Shown: piece by piece, positions 17,115-26,144 of the stretch
Layout of the letters: every line of letters begins with the position of its first letter
How positions within the stretch are numbered: position 1 is the stretch's first letter
Assembly (NCBI RefSeq): GCF_900009135.1
Contig: NZ_LT797693.1
Coordinates: 518,787-582,786, forward strand
Origin: Planktothrix sp. PCC 11201
Lineage (GTDB): Bacteria > Cyanobacteriota > Cyanobacteriia > Cyanobacteriales > Microcoleaceae
DNA: 64,000 bases
Direction: 5' to 3'
Notes under the pieces: generated by a model
Database searches by the model: none
What the model was told of the DNA's origin: nothing
What the model saw: the letters and a program-made list of their open reading frames with translations, nothing else
Position numbers and translations under genes: made by a program

Positions 17115-17188
17115 AAAACTTGATCATTGACCTTAAAAACTAAAATTACGATACAATAGTGACAGTGAACTTCAACTCAATCCTCTCT

Positions 17189-17734
17189 ATGATACCTGCT
17201 CCGATCCCAGACAACGAAAAAGAACGATTAGAGGCCCTGTATGACTATCAAATTCTCGATACCCAAGCGGAACCTTCTTTTGATGAATTAACCCTTCTAG
17301 CGACCTATATTTGCAAAACACCCATTGCTTTGATTAGTTTACTCGATCGCGATCGCCAATGGTTTAAATCGATTATTGGCCCGATGCCACCCGAAACGAC
17401 TCGGGAGATTGCCTTTTCTTCCCATTGTATTTTACAGGATGATTTCATGATTGTTCCCGATACCTTAAAAGATGAACGATTTATTAATAATCCTCTGGTT
17501 ATATCCGAACCTAAAATCCGTTTTTATGGCGGGTTTCCCTTAATCAATAATCAAGGTTTTGCCATTGGAAGTCTATGTGTGATGGATTTTATGCCCCGCA
17601 ATTTAGCCCTAGCTCAAACCGAATCTTTAAAACTGATTAATCATCAAATTATGAGACAGTTAAACACTCGTCGCCATCTTTTTGGGATCAACCAATCTGT
17701 TGATGATTGTTTAAAATCATTGACAGCCAGCTAA
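17189..17734 (+). CDS. GAF-domain protein
   Basis: 181 residues from ATG 17189; a GTG at 17159 is an alternative in the same frame. It starts IPDNEKERLEALYDYQILDT, the standard lead-in of stand-alone GAF proteins, and continues with CKTPIALISLLDRDRQWFK and FYGGFPLINNQGFAIGSLCVMD, the GAF core. These proteins sense small molecules or redox state and are often fused to kinases or cyclases; here there is no output domain. The chromophore-binding cysteine of cyanobacteriochromes is not evident. It lies 31 bp upstream of upp and may be cotranscribed. Confidence 0.88.
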   Translation: MIPAPIPDNEKERLEALYDYQILDTQAEPSFDELTLLATYICKTPIALISLLDRDRQWFKSIIGPMPPETTREIAFSSHCILQDDFMIVPDTLKDERFINNPLVISEPKIRFYGGFPLINNQGFAIGSLCVMDFMPRNLALAQTESLKLINHQIMRQLNTRRHLFGINQSVDDCLKSLTAS

Positions 17735-17765
17735 TTTTTATTAAGATTTTATTACCCCTTAATCT

Positions 17766-18401
17766 ATGTATCCTAACGTTACAATTATTGAGCATCCTTT
17801 GGTTCAACATAAACTCACCTTGATGCGACGAGAACAAACCAGTACCGCTAAATTTAGGCAATTGTTGCGGGAAATTAGTATGTTATTAGCCTATGAAATT
17901 ACCCGGGATTTACCCCTACGAAAAGAGTTAATTCAAACTCCCCTGGCTGCGATGGAAGCGCCAATTTTAGCCTCGGAGAAAAAAATGGTGATTGTATCGA
18001 TCATGCGGGCAGGTCAGGGAATTTTAGATGGAATTTTAGAATTAATTCCTTCGGCAAGAGTCGGACATATTGGTTTATATCGAGACCCTCGAACCTTTAT
18101 CCCCATTGAATATTATTTTAAACTTCCTGATGATATAGAAGAACGGGAAGTTTTAGTGGTTGATCCGATGATTGCTACGGGAAATACAGCCATTGCTGCC
18201 ATCCAAAGATTGAAACAAACTAACCCTTTTTCGGTCAAATTTCTGTGTTTAATTGCCTCTCCAGAGGGGATTAAACATTTTCATTCCTATCACCCTGATG
18301 TTCCTCTATATACTGCGGCTATTGATGATCATTTGGATGAACATGGGTATATTATTCCGGGGTTGGGGGATGCGGGCGATCGCCTATTTGGAACCAAATA
18401 A
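17766..18401 (+). CDS. upp: Uracil phosphoribosyltransferase
   Basis: 211 residues, normal length. It converts uracil and PRPP to UMP in pyrimidine salvage, in the cytoplasm. The PRPP loop [12 protein letters not shown] lies near residues 130-141, and the C-terminal uracil-binding [18 protein letters not shown] closes the protein. [11 protein letters not shown] is another family signature. Well conserved throughout; a confident call. Confidence 0.97.
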   Translation: MYPNVTIIEHPLVQHKLTLMRREQTSTAKFRQLLREISMLLAYEITRDLPLRKELIQTPLAAMEAPILASEKKMVIVSIMRAGQGILDGILELIPSARVGHIGLYRDPRTFIPIEYYFKLPDDIEEREVLVVDPMIATGNTAIAAIQRLKQTNPFSVKFLCLIASPEGIKHFHSYHPDVPLYTAAIDDHLDEHGYIIPGLGDAGDRLFGTK

Positions 18402-18473
18402 TAGCGGTTAATTTTAACAGCTTTTACCAGAAAAAGCTCGGTCGAAAGTAAGATTTTTTAGGAAATAGCAAAG

Positions 18474-19952
18474 ATGAAAACAGTTAAAATTTCACCCAAC
18501 TATATTAATGGACAATGGTGTTTATCCCAGGCAACAGAAACCTTAGATATCATCAACCCGGCAACCTTAGAAGTATTAGCAAAAGTTCCTCTTTCTCCAG
18601 CAAGGGAACTGCATCAGATGGCAGAAATCGCCCAAAAATCCTTTGATTCATGGCGACAAACTCCGGTTACAGAAAGGATTCGTTATCTGTTTAAACTGAG
18701 AGAATTACTTGAACAAAATCAACAGGATTTAGCGGAAACTATTACCTTAGAATGTGGAAAAACCCTGGCTGAATCTCTAGGAGAATTACAACGGGCAATT
18801 GAAAATGTGGAAGTGGCTTGTGGTGTTCCTAGCTTAATTCAAGGTTACAATTCTGAAGATATTGCCAGGGGAATTGATGAAATAATGATTCGTCAACCTT
18901 TAGGAGTTGTGGCGATTATTTCCCCATTTAATTTTCCGGGGATGATTCCGTTTTGGTTTTTTCCCTATGCGATCGCTTGCGGCAATACTTGTATTATTAA
19001 ACCCTCGGAAAAAGTTCCCTTAACCATGCAAAAGGTTTTTGCTTTAATTGATCAATTAGGATTACCCCCAGGGGTGATTAATTTAGTCAATGGAGCTAAA
19101 GAAACCGTTGATGCTATTTTAGAAAATCCCCAAATTAAAGCGATTAGTTTTGTCGGTTCCACGGCCGTTGCCAAATATGTCTATAGTCGGGCGGCTGCCC
19201 ATGGCAAAAGGGCGCAATGTCAGGGCGGGGCAAAAAATCCGGTGATTATTTTACCCGATGCTGATTTAGAAATGACCACAAAAATTATTGCTGATAGTGC
19301 CTTTGGTTGTGCCGGACAACGCTGTTTAGCCACCTCAATTGCGATTACAATTGGTCAAGCTAAACAGAGTTTTACCGATGCGATCGCCTCTGCGGCGGAA
19401 ACTCGAATTGTCGGTTATGGATTAGATCCAGGTGTTCAAATGGGAACGGTAATTTCCGCCGAAAGTAAAACTCGAATTGAGGGATTAATTCAACAAGGAA
19501 AACAGGAAGGAGGCAAAATTTTAATTGATGGCAGAAATCCTAAAATTTCCGGTTATGAACAGGGTTATTTTATTCGCCCGACCATTTTACAAGATATTAA
19601 CCCCCAGGGAGAAATTGCCCGCACCGAAATTTTTGGCCCTGTATTAAGTTTAATTCATCTGAATACTCTTGAAGAAGCGATCGCATTGATTAATCAAAGT
19701 GAATATGGCAATATGGCCTGTTTATTTACCCGTAGTGGGGCGGCGGCGCGACAGTTTCGGTATCAAGTTCAAGCGGGAAATATTGGAATTAATATTGGTG
19801 TTGCTGCACCGATGGCATTCTTTCCTTTTAGTGGTTGGAAAAATAGTTTTTTTGGGGATTTACACGGTCAAGGACAGCAGGCGGTTGAGTTTTTTACTCA
19901 AACTAAAGTTGTGGTTGAGCGGTGGTTATCCGACTGGTCACGACAATTTTAA
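18474..19952 (+). CDS. Methylmalonate-semialdehyde dehydrogenase-type aldehyde dehydrogenase (CoA-acylating)
   Basis: 492 residues. The N-terminal [20 protein letters not shown] and [18 protein letters not shown] with [10 protein letters not shown] are typical of the MmsA/IolA branch of the aldehyde dehydrogenase superfamily. The catalytic Cys is in [10 protein letters not shown], near residue 283. The family oxidises methylmalonate or malonate semialdehyde to propionyl- or acetyl-CoA with NAD. No valine or inositol catabolic genes are nearby, so the physiological substrate is uncertain. The ATG has an AGGAAA-like ribosome site upstream. Confidence 0.9.
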   Translation: MKTVKISPNYINGQWCLSQATETLDIINPATLEVLAKVPLSPARELHQMAEIAQKSFDSWRQTPVTERIRYLFKLRELLEQNQQDLAETITLECGKTLAESLGELQRAIENVEVACGVPSLIQGYNSEDIARGIDEIMIRQPLGVVAIISPFNFPGMIPFWFFPYAIACGNTCIIKPSEKVPLTMQKVFALIDQLGLPPGVINLVNGAKETVDAILENPQIKAISFVGSTAVAKYVYSRAAAHGKRAQCQGGAKNPVIILPDADLEMTTKIIADSAFGCAGQRCLATSIAITIGQAKQSFTDAIASAAETRIVGYGLDPGVQMGTVISAESKTRIEGLIQQGKQEGGKILIDGRNPKISGYEQGYFIRPTILQDINPQGEIARTEIFGPVLSLIHLNTLEEAIALINQSEYGNMACLFTRSGAAARQFRYQVQAGNIGINIGVAAPMAFFPFSGWKNSFFGDLHGQGQQAVEFFTQTKVVVERWLSDWSRQF

Positions 19953-19984
19953 TTGTAGAGGGCGAGAAGACCTCGCCCCTACGT

Positions 19985-21202
19985 TTAATGGTGGTGGTGG
20001 TGATCGTGACCATGATGATGATGATCATGATCATGACTGTGATTATGGTGATCATCGTGGCTATGAACACTCACCAGGGAAGGATTAACCGCTAGGGCCA
20101 TTTCATTGAATAGCGCTTCAATTTGGGGATTTGCCCAATCTGCGGCCATTTTTAAAAACTCGGGATGGTCGTTAACACACTCCATTTGTACATATTTAAC
20201 ATCCGTATATTTCCGACGTAAACCCTCAATAATATGCTCAACATCTAAGAGGGTTTCATGGTTTTCGGTGGCAAATCCAATGGGCATAAAGACAATCGCT
20301 TTCGCCCCTAATTCAATTAAATTATTCGCCGCTAATTGGGCGTTAGGTTGCGTCCATTCAATTAAGGGAGTATCATGGTTTAACCAACCCACAGAAATTA
20401 ACGGATAACGGTTAATTAAATTTTCCCGAACCTGTTCATATAGGGCTTGACTTTCATCAATTCCAGAAGTAAATCCTTTAGCTTTGTGAGGACAACCATG
20501 ATTCATTAAAACAATCCCAATTTGAGAGGGGAGACAGGATTGAATCAGATCATGTTGAATTTTGTCTTCGACTAACTTTCCGAGTAGTTGAATATAGGCA
20601 GGTTCATTATAAAAAGAGGGGATATACCGTTGACCTTTTACCCAATGTTCACCTTCATCTGCTAATTTTTCCAGGGCTATATTTACCTGTTCCACGGCAA
20701 TTCCACTGGTAAAAATAGAATCAACCACTAACAGAGGATAAATTAACAGTTTATCAAATCCTTCAGCTTGAATTTGAGTTAAAACCTGTTCAGGAAGGAA
20801 AGGCGCACAAAAGTTAAAGGCTTTGAACACTTTAATCTGGTTGCCCCATTTTTCTTGTAAATGTTCCTCAATTCCCGCCCGTTGTTTCTCAAAAATTGCA
20901 TTATGGGGAGAAATAAAATTCCCGTGTTGATGACTCCATTCATGAAGATCAAACATTGCTAAAAGTTTAGCCAAAGGCGGATAAATCCAAGTGGGAACCG
21001 GGGCAAATTTAGCGGTTAAAAGGTTTAAAGCCTGTTCGTTATAATTGGCAAAGTCTTCATAACTTTCGACTTCACCATAGCCCATAAGCAAAACCGCAAC
21101 CCGGTTTTCCCCCTTGGTATCGGTTGGGGCTGAATTAATGATGTCCAGTTTTTCAGGAGTGGCAACCAAGTTTTTGTCCTCACGTTCAAGTGCTACTATC
21201 AA
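19985..21202 (-). CDS. Ferrochelatase-superfamily protein with His-rich C-terminal tail
   Basis: 405 residues. The body resembles ferrochelatase: VLLMGYGEVESYEDF, NHGCPHKAKGFTSGIDES, and FMPIGFATENHETLLDVEH with the catalytic-site Glu. Ferrochelatases insert Fe into protoporphyrin. The last 26 residues contain 17 His plus Asp, a metal-binding tail unusual for HemH and more like CbiX-type cobalt or nickel chelatases and metal chaperones. The C-terminal LHC-like segment of normal cyanobacterial ferrochelatase is absent, so this is probably a paralog. The frame opens with TTG at 21202 and no nearby ATG fits; the first in-frame Met is well inside. It is convergent with the aldehyde dehydrogenase gene. 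Confidence 0.8.
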   Translation of the reverse strand: MIVALEREDKNLVATPEKLDIINSAPTDTKGENRVAVLLMGYGEVESYEDFANYNEQALNLLTAKFAPVPTWIYPPLAKLLAMFDLHEWSHQHGNFISPHNAIFEKQRAGIEEHLQEKWGNQIKVFKAFNFCAPFLPEQVLTQIQAEGFDKLLIYPLLVVDSIFTSGIAVEQVNIALEKLADEGEHWVKGQRYIPSFYNEPAYIQLLGKLVEDKIQHDLIQSCLPSQIGIVLMNHGCPHKAKGFTSGIDESQALYEQVRENLINRYPLISVGWLNHDTPLIEWTQPNAQLAANNLIELGAKAIVFMPIGFATENHETLLDVEHIIEGLRRKYTDVKYVQMECVNDHPEFLKMAADWANPQIEALFNEMALAVNPSLVSVHSHDDHHNHSHDHDHHHHGHDHHHHH

Positions 21203-21282
21203 GTCCTTTGATGAAACTCTCCCTCATGATATTCTCAGGGGGATATTCCATAAAATTACTCTCCCTAATAGTTTAACATCCC

Positions 21283-21345
21283 ATACAGGGGGATAGGGGG
21301 AGGAGAGGTAGGAGCAGGGGGAGCGGGGGAGGTAGGGGGAGTAGT
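21283..21345. repeat. G-rich low-complexity tract
   Basis: A purine-rich tract of GGGGGAG/AGGAG/GAGCAGGGG units upstream of the gene at 21366. Similar G-rich blocks occur at 1-30, 33187-33246 and 44941-44975 in this window. Confidence 0.8.
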
Positions 21346-21365
21346 CACTTAACAACTATCAAAAA

Positions 21366-21911
21366 ATGCTATTAATTTGTCCTGGAGTTCATCCATCGGA
21401 ATTAACGGAATGTTTTTTAAATGGAGTTTTAGAAAATTGGAAAAACCAACAACAATTGGGAGAATTATTAATCTTTCCCACTCAAGATTATTCTGCCTAT
21501 TCTAGTTTTGATATTTTAAATTTTATCGATAAAAATAATCCCAAATCTGCTATAATAATCATAGCTTTTAGTGCTGGAGTTGTCGGGGCAATGGGGGCGG
21601 CTTTAGTTTGGCAACAATGGGGAAAGGAAATTCAAGGATTAATTGCGATCGATGGTTGGGGGGTTCCTTTAGGGGGAAATTTCCCCATTTATCGCATCAG
21701 TCATGATTATTTTACCCACTGGAGTTCGGCATTATTAGGAGGAGGAATAGAGAGCTTTTATGCCGATCCTGCTGTTGAACATTTAGAAATATGGCGATCG
21801 CCCCAAACCACAAAAGGATGGTGGATACATCAAACCTCAACAGGACTAAAAACCGCAACACCCACCAGCGCAGCAACCTTTATTCAAAAGGTATTGAATC
21901 GTTTAAACTAG
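21366..21911 (+). CDS. Conserved cyanobacterial hypothetical, alpha/beta hydrolase-like
   Basis: 181 residues. MLLICPGVHPSELTECFLNG opens a core strand, and IIIIAFSAGVVGAMGAA has a FSAG nucleophile-elbow-like motif; WWIHQTSTGL near the end may supply the His. This suggests a compact alpha/beta hydrolase fold, but the set is not the classical GxSxG. It lies 25 bp upstream of a genuine alpha/beta hydrolase gene and is probably in the same transcript. The substrate is unknown. Confidence 0.7.
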   Translation: MLLICPGVHPSELTECFLNGVLENWKNQQQLGELLIFPTQDYSAYSSFDILNFIDKNNPKSAIIIIAFSAGVVGAMGAALVWQQWGKEIQGLIAIDGWGVPLGGNFPIYRISHDYFTHWSSALLGGGIESFYADPAVEHLEIWRSPQTTKGWWIHQTSTGLKTATPTSAATFIQKVLNRLN

Positions 21912-21936
21912 AGAAACTCATTCAATATTTAGAAAG

Positions 21937-22809
21937 ATGACTGTAGCCACAAACCTAAATAAAACCGTAATTTCTGTTAATGGAGTCGAGCATTATTGTG
22001 AATGGGTAACAACAGCCAATTCCACACCCGGAACCAAACCTATCATGGTCTTTATTCACGGTTGGGGCGGTTCGGGACGCTATTGGGAAAGCACCGCCCA
22101 AGTTTTATCTCCAGAATTTGATTGTTTAATTTATGACTTACGCGGGTTTGGACGGTCTAATGCACCAGAAGTCACGGATAAACCCCCATCAAAACGGTAT
22201 GAATTAATCGAATATGCCGAAGATTTAGTCACTTTATTAGACCAGTTAAATTTAGACAAAGTTTATATCAATGCCCACTCCATGGGCGGCTCTATTGCCA
22301 TGTTATTTTTAAATCGATATCCCCAGCGAGTTGAACGAGCTATTCTAACCTGTAGTGGCATCTTTGAATATGACGAAAAAACCTTTAATACCTTTCACAA
22401 ATTTAGTCGTTATGTCGTCATGTTTCGCCCTAAATGGTTAACCCTAATTCCCGGAATGGATAAAATGTTTATGGCTCGGTTTCTCCACCGTCCAATTCCT
22501 CGTCCCTTGAGTCAAGCCTTTTTAGAAGATTTTCTCCTAGCAGATTTTGATGCCGCCTATGGAACCGTATTAACCTCTGTTTCTAAAGAAGCAACGGAAT
22601 GGCTCCCCGCAGAATTTAAAAAATTAACTGTTCCCACTTTATTAGTCGCCGGAGAATACGACCAAATTATTCCCGCAGAAATGGGACGACAAGCCGCCAC
22701 TTTAAACCCTAACGTTCAGTTAGCAATTCTTAAAGATACTGCCCATTTTCCCATGCTTGAAGATCCCGAAACCTACTTAGAAAAACTGCGAGAATTCCTA
22801 GGAATTTGA
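21937..22809 (+). CDS. Alpha/beta hydrolase
   Basis: 290 residues with a full alpha/beta-hydrolase signature: the oxyanion motif HGWGGSGRYW near residue 40, the nucleophile elbow HSMGGS near residue 114, the acid in GEYDQIIP and the His in DTAHFPMLEDP. Such enzymes hydrolyse esters, epoxides or C-C bonds. There is no signal peptide, so it is cytoplasmic. The preceding gene may encode a related fold. The specific substrate cannot be deduced. Confidence 0.93.
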   Translation: MTVATNLNKTVISVNGVEHYCEWVTTANSTPGTKPIMVFIHGWGGSGRYWESTAQVLSPEFDCLIYDLRGFGRSNAPEVTDKPPSKRYELIEYAEDLVTLLDQLNLDKVYINAHSMGGSIAMLFLNRYPQRVERAILTCSGIFEYDEKTFNTFHKFSRYVVMFRPKWLTLIPGMDKMFMARFLHRPIPRPLSQAFLEDFLLADFDAAYGTVLTSVSKEATEWLPAEFKKLTVPTLLVAGEYDQIIPAEMGRQAATLNPNVQLAILKDTAHFPMLEDPETYLEKLREFLGI

Positions 22810-22925
22810 GTCTGAGGGGAATTAAAGTGACAAGTTTTGGGTTGGCGGTTGTCGCAAACGGATTAGAATACATTAAAATATAAAGAAACCCTGTTTTTGG
22901 TTAAAAACTTAGTTGAGCCGGAACT

Positions 22926-23594
22926 ATGACATCCTATGCAACCTCCACAGCCAGAGCCGAAATGAGCGAACTCCGGCGACTAAAAGGCTTACTTCCTCCT
23001 GAGTTGCAGAGTTGGGTGACGGTGGAAAAAACCGTTGAAGTCAACCCGCCCCTCGTCCGTTGCGAAGAAATTGGCAAGGATCAAGTCGAAATTCAAATTG
23101 ACTTGGTTCGTTGGGAACAGTTGGCAATGGATCAACGCAACCTACTATTTTGGCATGAAGTCGCCCGCATTCAAAATGATACGATTCCTAGAGATGGTTG
23201 GGAAATGGCCGCCCTCGCCATTGGTTTAGGGGGAGCCGTCGGGGAACTCTGGGTACAAGACGGACTACTACTCTTATTAGCCCTAGCATTATGTGGGGTT
23301 TCCGGTTTTCGTCTCTATCAAAAAAATAACGGAGAACGTACATTACAGGAATCCTTAGACGCTGATGAGAAAGCAATTTCTCTGGCTACCCGTTTCGGTT
23401 ATACCTTACCCAACGCCTACAAAAGCCTCGGAAGTGCCCTAAAAACCTTAGTGGATCAAACCCCGAAAAAACGCCAAAAATCCCGTTATGAAGCTCGCTT
23501 ACAAGCTCTCAAACGCAGTGCAACTAAAGCCAAAGCTAGAGTCAAAGGGGGAAGTGACACCGCCTCCTCAAGTTCGGAAAATGTATTTAATTAA
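22926..23594 (+). CDS. DUF3318 domain protein
   Basis: 222 residues, matching the cyanobacterial DUF3318 family. RRLKGLLPPELQSWVTVEK and LLFWHEVARIQNDTIPRDGW are family-typical. Two adjacent hydrophobic stretches (about residues 95-130; AALAIGLGGAVGELW and GLLLLLALALCGVSG) suggest membrane insertion, followed by a basic C-terminal tail (SRYEARLQALKRSATKAKAR) that could bind RNA or phospholipid. Function is unknown. There is a good leader with several promoter-like AT tracts upstream. Confidence 0.85.
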   Translation: MTSYATSTARAEMSELRRLKGLLPPELQSWVTVEKTVEVNPPLVRCEEIGKDQVEIQIDLVRWEQLAMDQRNLLFWHEVARIQNDTIPRDGWEMAALAIGLGGAVGELWVQDGLLLLLALALCGVSGFRLYQKNNGERTLQESLDADEKAISLATRFGYTLPNAYKSLGSALKTLVDQTPKKRQKSRYEARLQALKRSATKAKARVKGGSDTASSSSENVFN

Positions 23595-23689
23595 TTGATA
23601 GTGATCATTCTTTCTAGGGTGCGTTAAATGAACGTTGACGTGCCCCAAATTTTTGGTTTTAAAGTCATAGAAAATAGCGAATAAAGAGG

Positions 23690-23745
23690 ATTACGCAGAT
23701 TAACACCGATGAAAATCCGTGAAATCCGTGAAATCCGTGATCCCC
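23690..23745. repeat. Interspersed repeat with tandem GAAATCCGT units
   Basis: GAGGATTACGCAGATTAACACC followed by three GAAATCCGT-like units. A related, inverted copy with ATTTCACGG units and AATCTGCGTAATCCTC is at 47112-47170. It looks like a dispersed cyanobacterial repeat. Confidence 0.75.
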
Positions 23746-23755
23746 ATCCCCCATT

Positions 23756-24757
23756 ATGTCTATTATTATTGCTGAACAGCTAGGTAAAGTTTATCCCGTC
23801 GCCATCAAAGAACCCGGATTTCAAGGAACCATTCGCCATTTTTTTCAACGCACCTATCAGAATATAGAAGCGGTAAAAGAAGTTTCGTTTAAAATTGAAT
23901 CGGGGGAAGTGGTGGGATTTTTAGGGGCTAATGGAGCCGGGAAAACCACAACTTTAAAAATGTTAACGGGGTTAATTTATCCCTCTAGCGGATTTGTGGA
24001 AGTTGCCCATCATACTCCCTTTAAACGTCAATCTAAGTTTTTACAAAAAATTACCCTGGTTATGGGGCAAAAACAACAGTTAATCTGGGATTTACCCGCC
24101 TTAGATTCTTTAAAAATTAATGCCGCAGTTTATGGAATTTCTGATGGTGAATATCGTCAACGGGTCGGGGAATTAAGCGAGATGTTATCCCTAGAAGGAA
24201 AGTTAAAACAACCGATGCGAAAACTATCTTTAGGGGAACGAATGAAGGCGGAATTAATGGCGGCTTTATTACATCGTCCTCAAGTCTTATTTTTAGATGA
24301 ACCCACCTTGGGATTAGATGTTAATGCCCAAGTCAGTGTCCGGGGGTTTTTAGCTGAATATAATCGTCGTTATCAAGCTACAATTTTGTTAACCAGTCAC
24401 TACATGGCTGATATTACGGCATTGTGTAAACGGGTGATTTTAATTCATCAGGGACAATTGATTTATGATGGCAGTTTAGAGGGTTTATTAGAACAATTTT
24501 CCCCCTACCGAGAAGTTAAAATTGAATTAGAATATTCTTCTGCTGAAGTATTAGAAAGTTGTCGTCAGAAATTATTAACCTATGCAGAAATTGAATCCAT
24601 GGAGGGTCAAGTTGTGCGCTTATTAGTCAAGCGCGATACCTTAACTACAACGGTCGCTAAAATATTAGCTGAATTCAATATCCTGGATTTAACCGTGAGT
24701 GACCCTCCGATTGAAAATGTAATTGGGCGAGTTTTTCGCGCTGGAGTTGTTGATTAA
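23756..24757 (+). CDS. ABC transporter ATP-binding protein
   Basis: 333 residues with a complete ABC ATPase: Walker A GANGAGKTT near residue 57, the signature LSLGERMKAEL near 156, Walker B VLFLDEPTLGLD near 177 and the H-loop LLTSHYMADI. A C-terminal region of about 90 residues after the ATPase resembles ABC-2-type exporters of the DrrA/NatA class. It should couple with a membrane permease to export a small molecule, but no permease gene follows; the next genes run on the other strand, so it is an orphan ATPase here. The upstream repeat lies 10 bp before the start. Confidence 0.93.
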   Translation: MSIIIAEQLGKVYPVAIKEPGFQGTIRHFFQRTYQNIEAVKEVSFKIESGEVVGFLGANGAGKTTTLKMLTGLIYPSSGFVEVAHHTPFKRQSKFLQKITLVMGQKQQLIWDLPALDSLKINAAVYGISDGEYRQRVGELSEMLSLEGKLKQPMRKLSLGERMKAELMAALLHRPQVLFLDEPTLGLDVNAQVSVRGFLAEYNRRYQATILLTSHYMADITALCKRVILIHQGQLIYDGSLEGLLEQFSPYREVKIELEYSSAEVLESCRQKLLTYAEIESMEGQVVRLLVKRDTLTTTVAKILAEFNILDLTVSDPPIENVIGRVFRAGVVD

Positions 24758-24797
24758 AATAGATTCAATATTCCCTGTTACTTCTTAAATTATCGGA

Positions 24798-26057
24798 TTA
24801 ACTCATTATTTCTTTAAAAAATGCGATCGCATCTTTTAGAGCTACAATAAAAACATCAATTTCTTGTTTAGTATTGTAGAAATATAAACTCGCTCTGGCG
24901 GTGGAACTTAAGCCTAAATAACGATGTAAAGGTTGGGTACAGTGATGTCCTGAACGAATCGCCACCCCGGAATCATCTAACATGGTGGATAAATCATTGG
25001 CATGAATCCCATCCACGCTAAAAGACGCTAAGGCGGCTCTCCCTTCTCCCTTAGCATTGGGTTGGGGGCCATAAAGTTTTAATTCAGGAATTTCTCGCAA
25101 TCTTTCAAATAAATAGGCCGTTAATTCATGTTCATAATCTTCTATTTTGTCCATACCAATTGACGTTAAATAATCAATCGCTGCCCCTAAAGCAATTGCT
25201 TCTCCAATCGCCGGAGTTCCCGCTTCAAATTTATGGGGTAATTCCCCCACCGTGAAATGATCTAAAAACACCTCAGCAATCATTTCTCCTCCCCCAAAAA
25301 AGGGCGGCATGGCTTCTAATACCTCTAATTTGCCGTATAAAAAGCCGATACCCGTAGGAGCGCACATTTTATGACCCGATGCCACTAACCAATCACAATC
25401 AATTTTCTGCACATCTAAAGCCTTATGGGGCGCACTTTGGCAAGCATCAATTAATACTTTTGCACCGTATTGATGACTAATTTTAGTAATTTCTTCAATC
25501 GGATTAATACAACCCAACGTATTAGAAATATGAACAATAGAAACTAATTTGGTTTTGTCAGAAATCAATGTTTTAAAATGTTCTAAATCAAATTCTTGAG
25601 TTTCTGTTAACTCGACAAATTTAATCACCGCTCCAGTTTTTTGAGCGACCATTTGCCAAGGAACTAAATTACTATGATGTTCCATTACACTGAGAATAAT
25701 TTCATCTCCGGGTTTTAAAGTATTTAAACCCCAGGAATAGGCTACAATATTAATAGCTTCACTGGCGTTGCGGGTATAGACAATTTCTTTGTAGGATTGA
25801 GCATTAATAAATTGGGCAACTTTTACTCTAGCTGCTTCATAAGCATCCGTGGCTTTTGCACTTAAAACGTGAACCCCTCGATGCACATTAGAATTATACT
25901 TTTGATAATATTCTTGAATGGCATTTAATACCGCTAAAGGTTTCTGAGAAGTGGCGGCATTATCTAAATAAACCAAGGGATAACCGTTGATTTCTTGATG
26001 TAAAATGGGGAAATCTTGACGGACGCTTTCAGCTAATGTTTTTTCTTGAGTTAACAT
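24798..26057 (-). CDS. sufS: SufS cysteine desulfurase
   Basis: 419 residues, the group II cysteine desulfurase. It removes sulfur from cysteine with PLP and supplies it for Fe-S cluster assembly on SufBCD. The PLP lysine is in [10 protein letters not shown] near residue 230 and the catalytic Cys is in [11 protein letters not shown] near residue 372. It is last in the sufB-C-D-S minus-strand operon, 87 bp after sufD across a 14-bp-arm hairpin. Regulation is probably by the divergent SufR. Confidence 0.97.
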   Translation of the reverse strand: MLTQEKTLAESVRQDFPILHQEINGYPLVYLDNAATSQKPLAVLNAIQEYYQKYNSNVHRGVHVLSAKATDAYEAARVKVAQFINAQSYKEIVYTRNASEAINIVAYSWGLNTLKPGDEIILSVMEHHSNLVPWQMVAQKTGAVIKFVELTETQEFDLEHFKTLISDKTKLVSIVHISNTLGCINPIEEITKISHQYGAKVLIDACQSAPHKALDVQKIDCDWLVASGHKMCAPTGIGFLYGKLEVLEAMPPFFGGGEMIAEVFLDHFTVGELPHKFEAGTPAIGEAIALGAAIDYLTSIGMDKIEDYEHELTAYLFERLREIPELKLYGPQPNAKGEGRAALASFSVDGIHANDLSTMLDDSGVAIRSGHHCTQPLHRYLGLSSTARASLYFYNTKQEIDVFIVALKDAIAFFKEIMS

Positions 26058-26096
26058 AATTTTTAATATCCTTTAATACAATTAATAAATCCCTTC

Positions 26097-26142
26097 GTTG
26101 TTGGGCTTTAGCCCACTCTTTTTAGGATTAAAGCCCAACAAC
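26097..26142. repeat. Inverted repeat between sufD and sufS
   Basis: GTTGTTGGGCTTTA (26097-26110) and TAAAGCCCAACAAC (26129-26142) are perfect 14-bp arms with an 18-bp loop. In the transcript this would form a strong hairpin that could tune the sufS level relative to sufBCD. A related arm (CTTCGTTGTTGC/GCAACAACGAAG) at 44571-44625 suggests a dispersed repeat family. Confidence 0.75.
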
Positions 26143-26144
26143 AG

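Noticed and set aside
19699-20088. Plus-strand frame over the dehydrogenase and ferrochelatase-like genes
   Set aside because: It is a shadow; its Asp/His run is just the complement of the His-rich tail.
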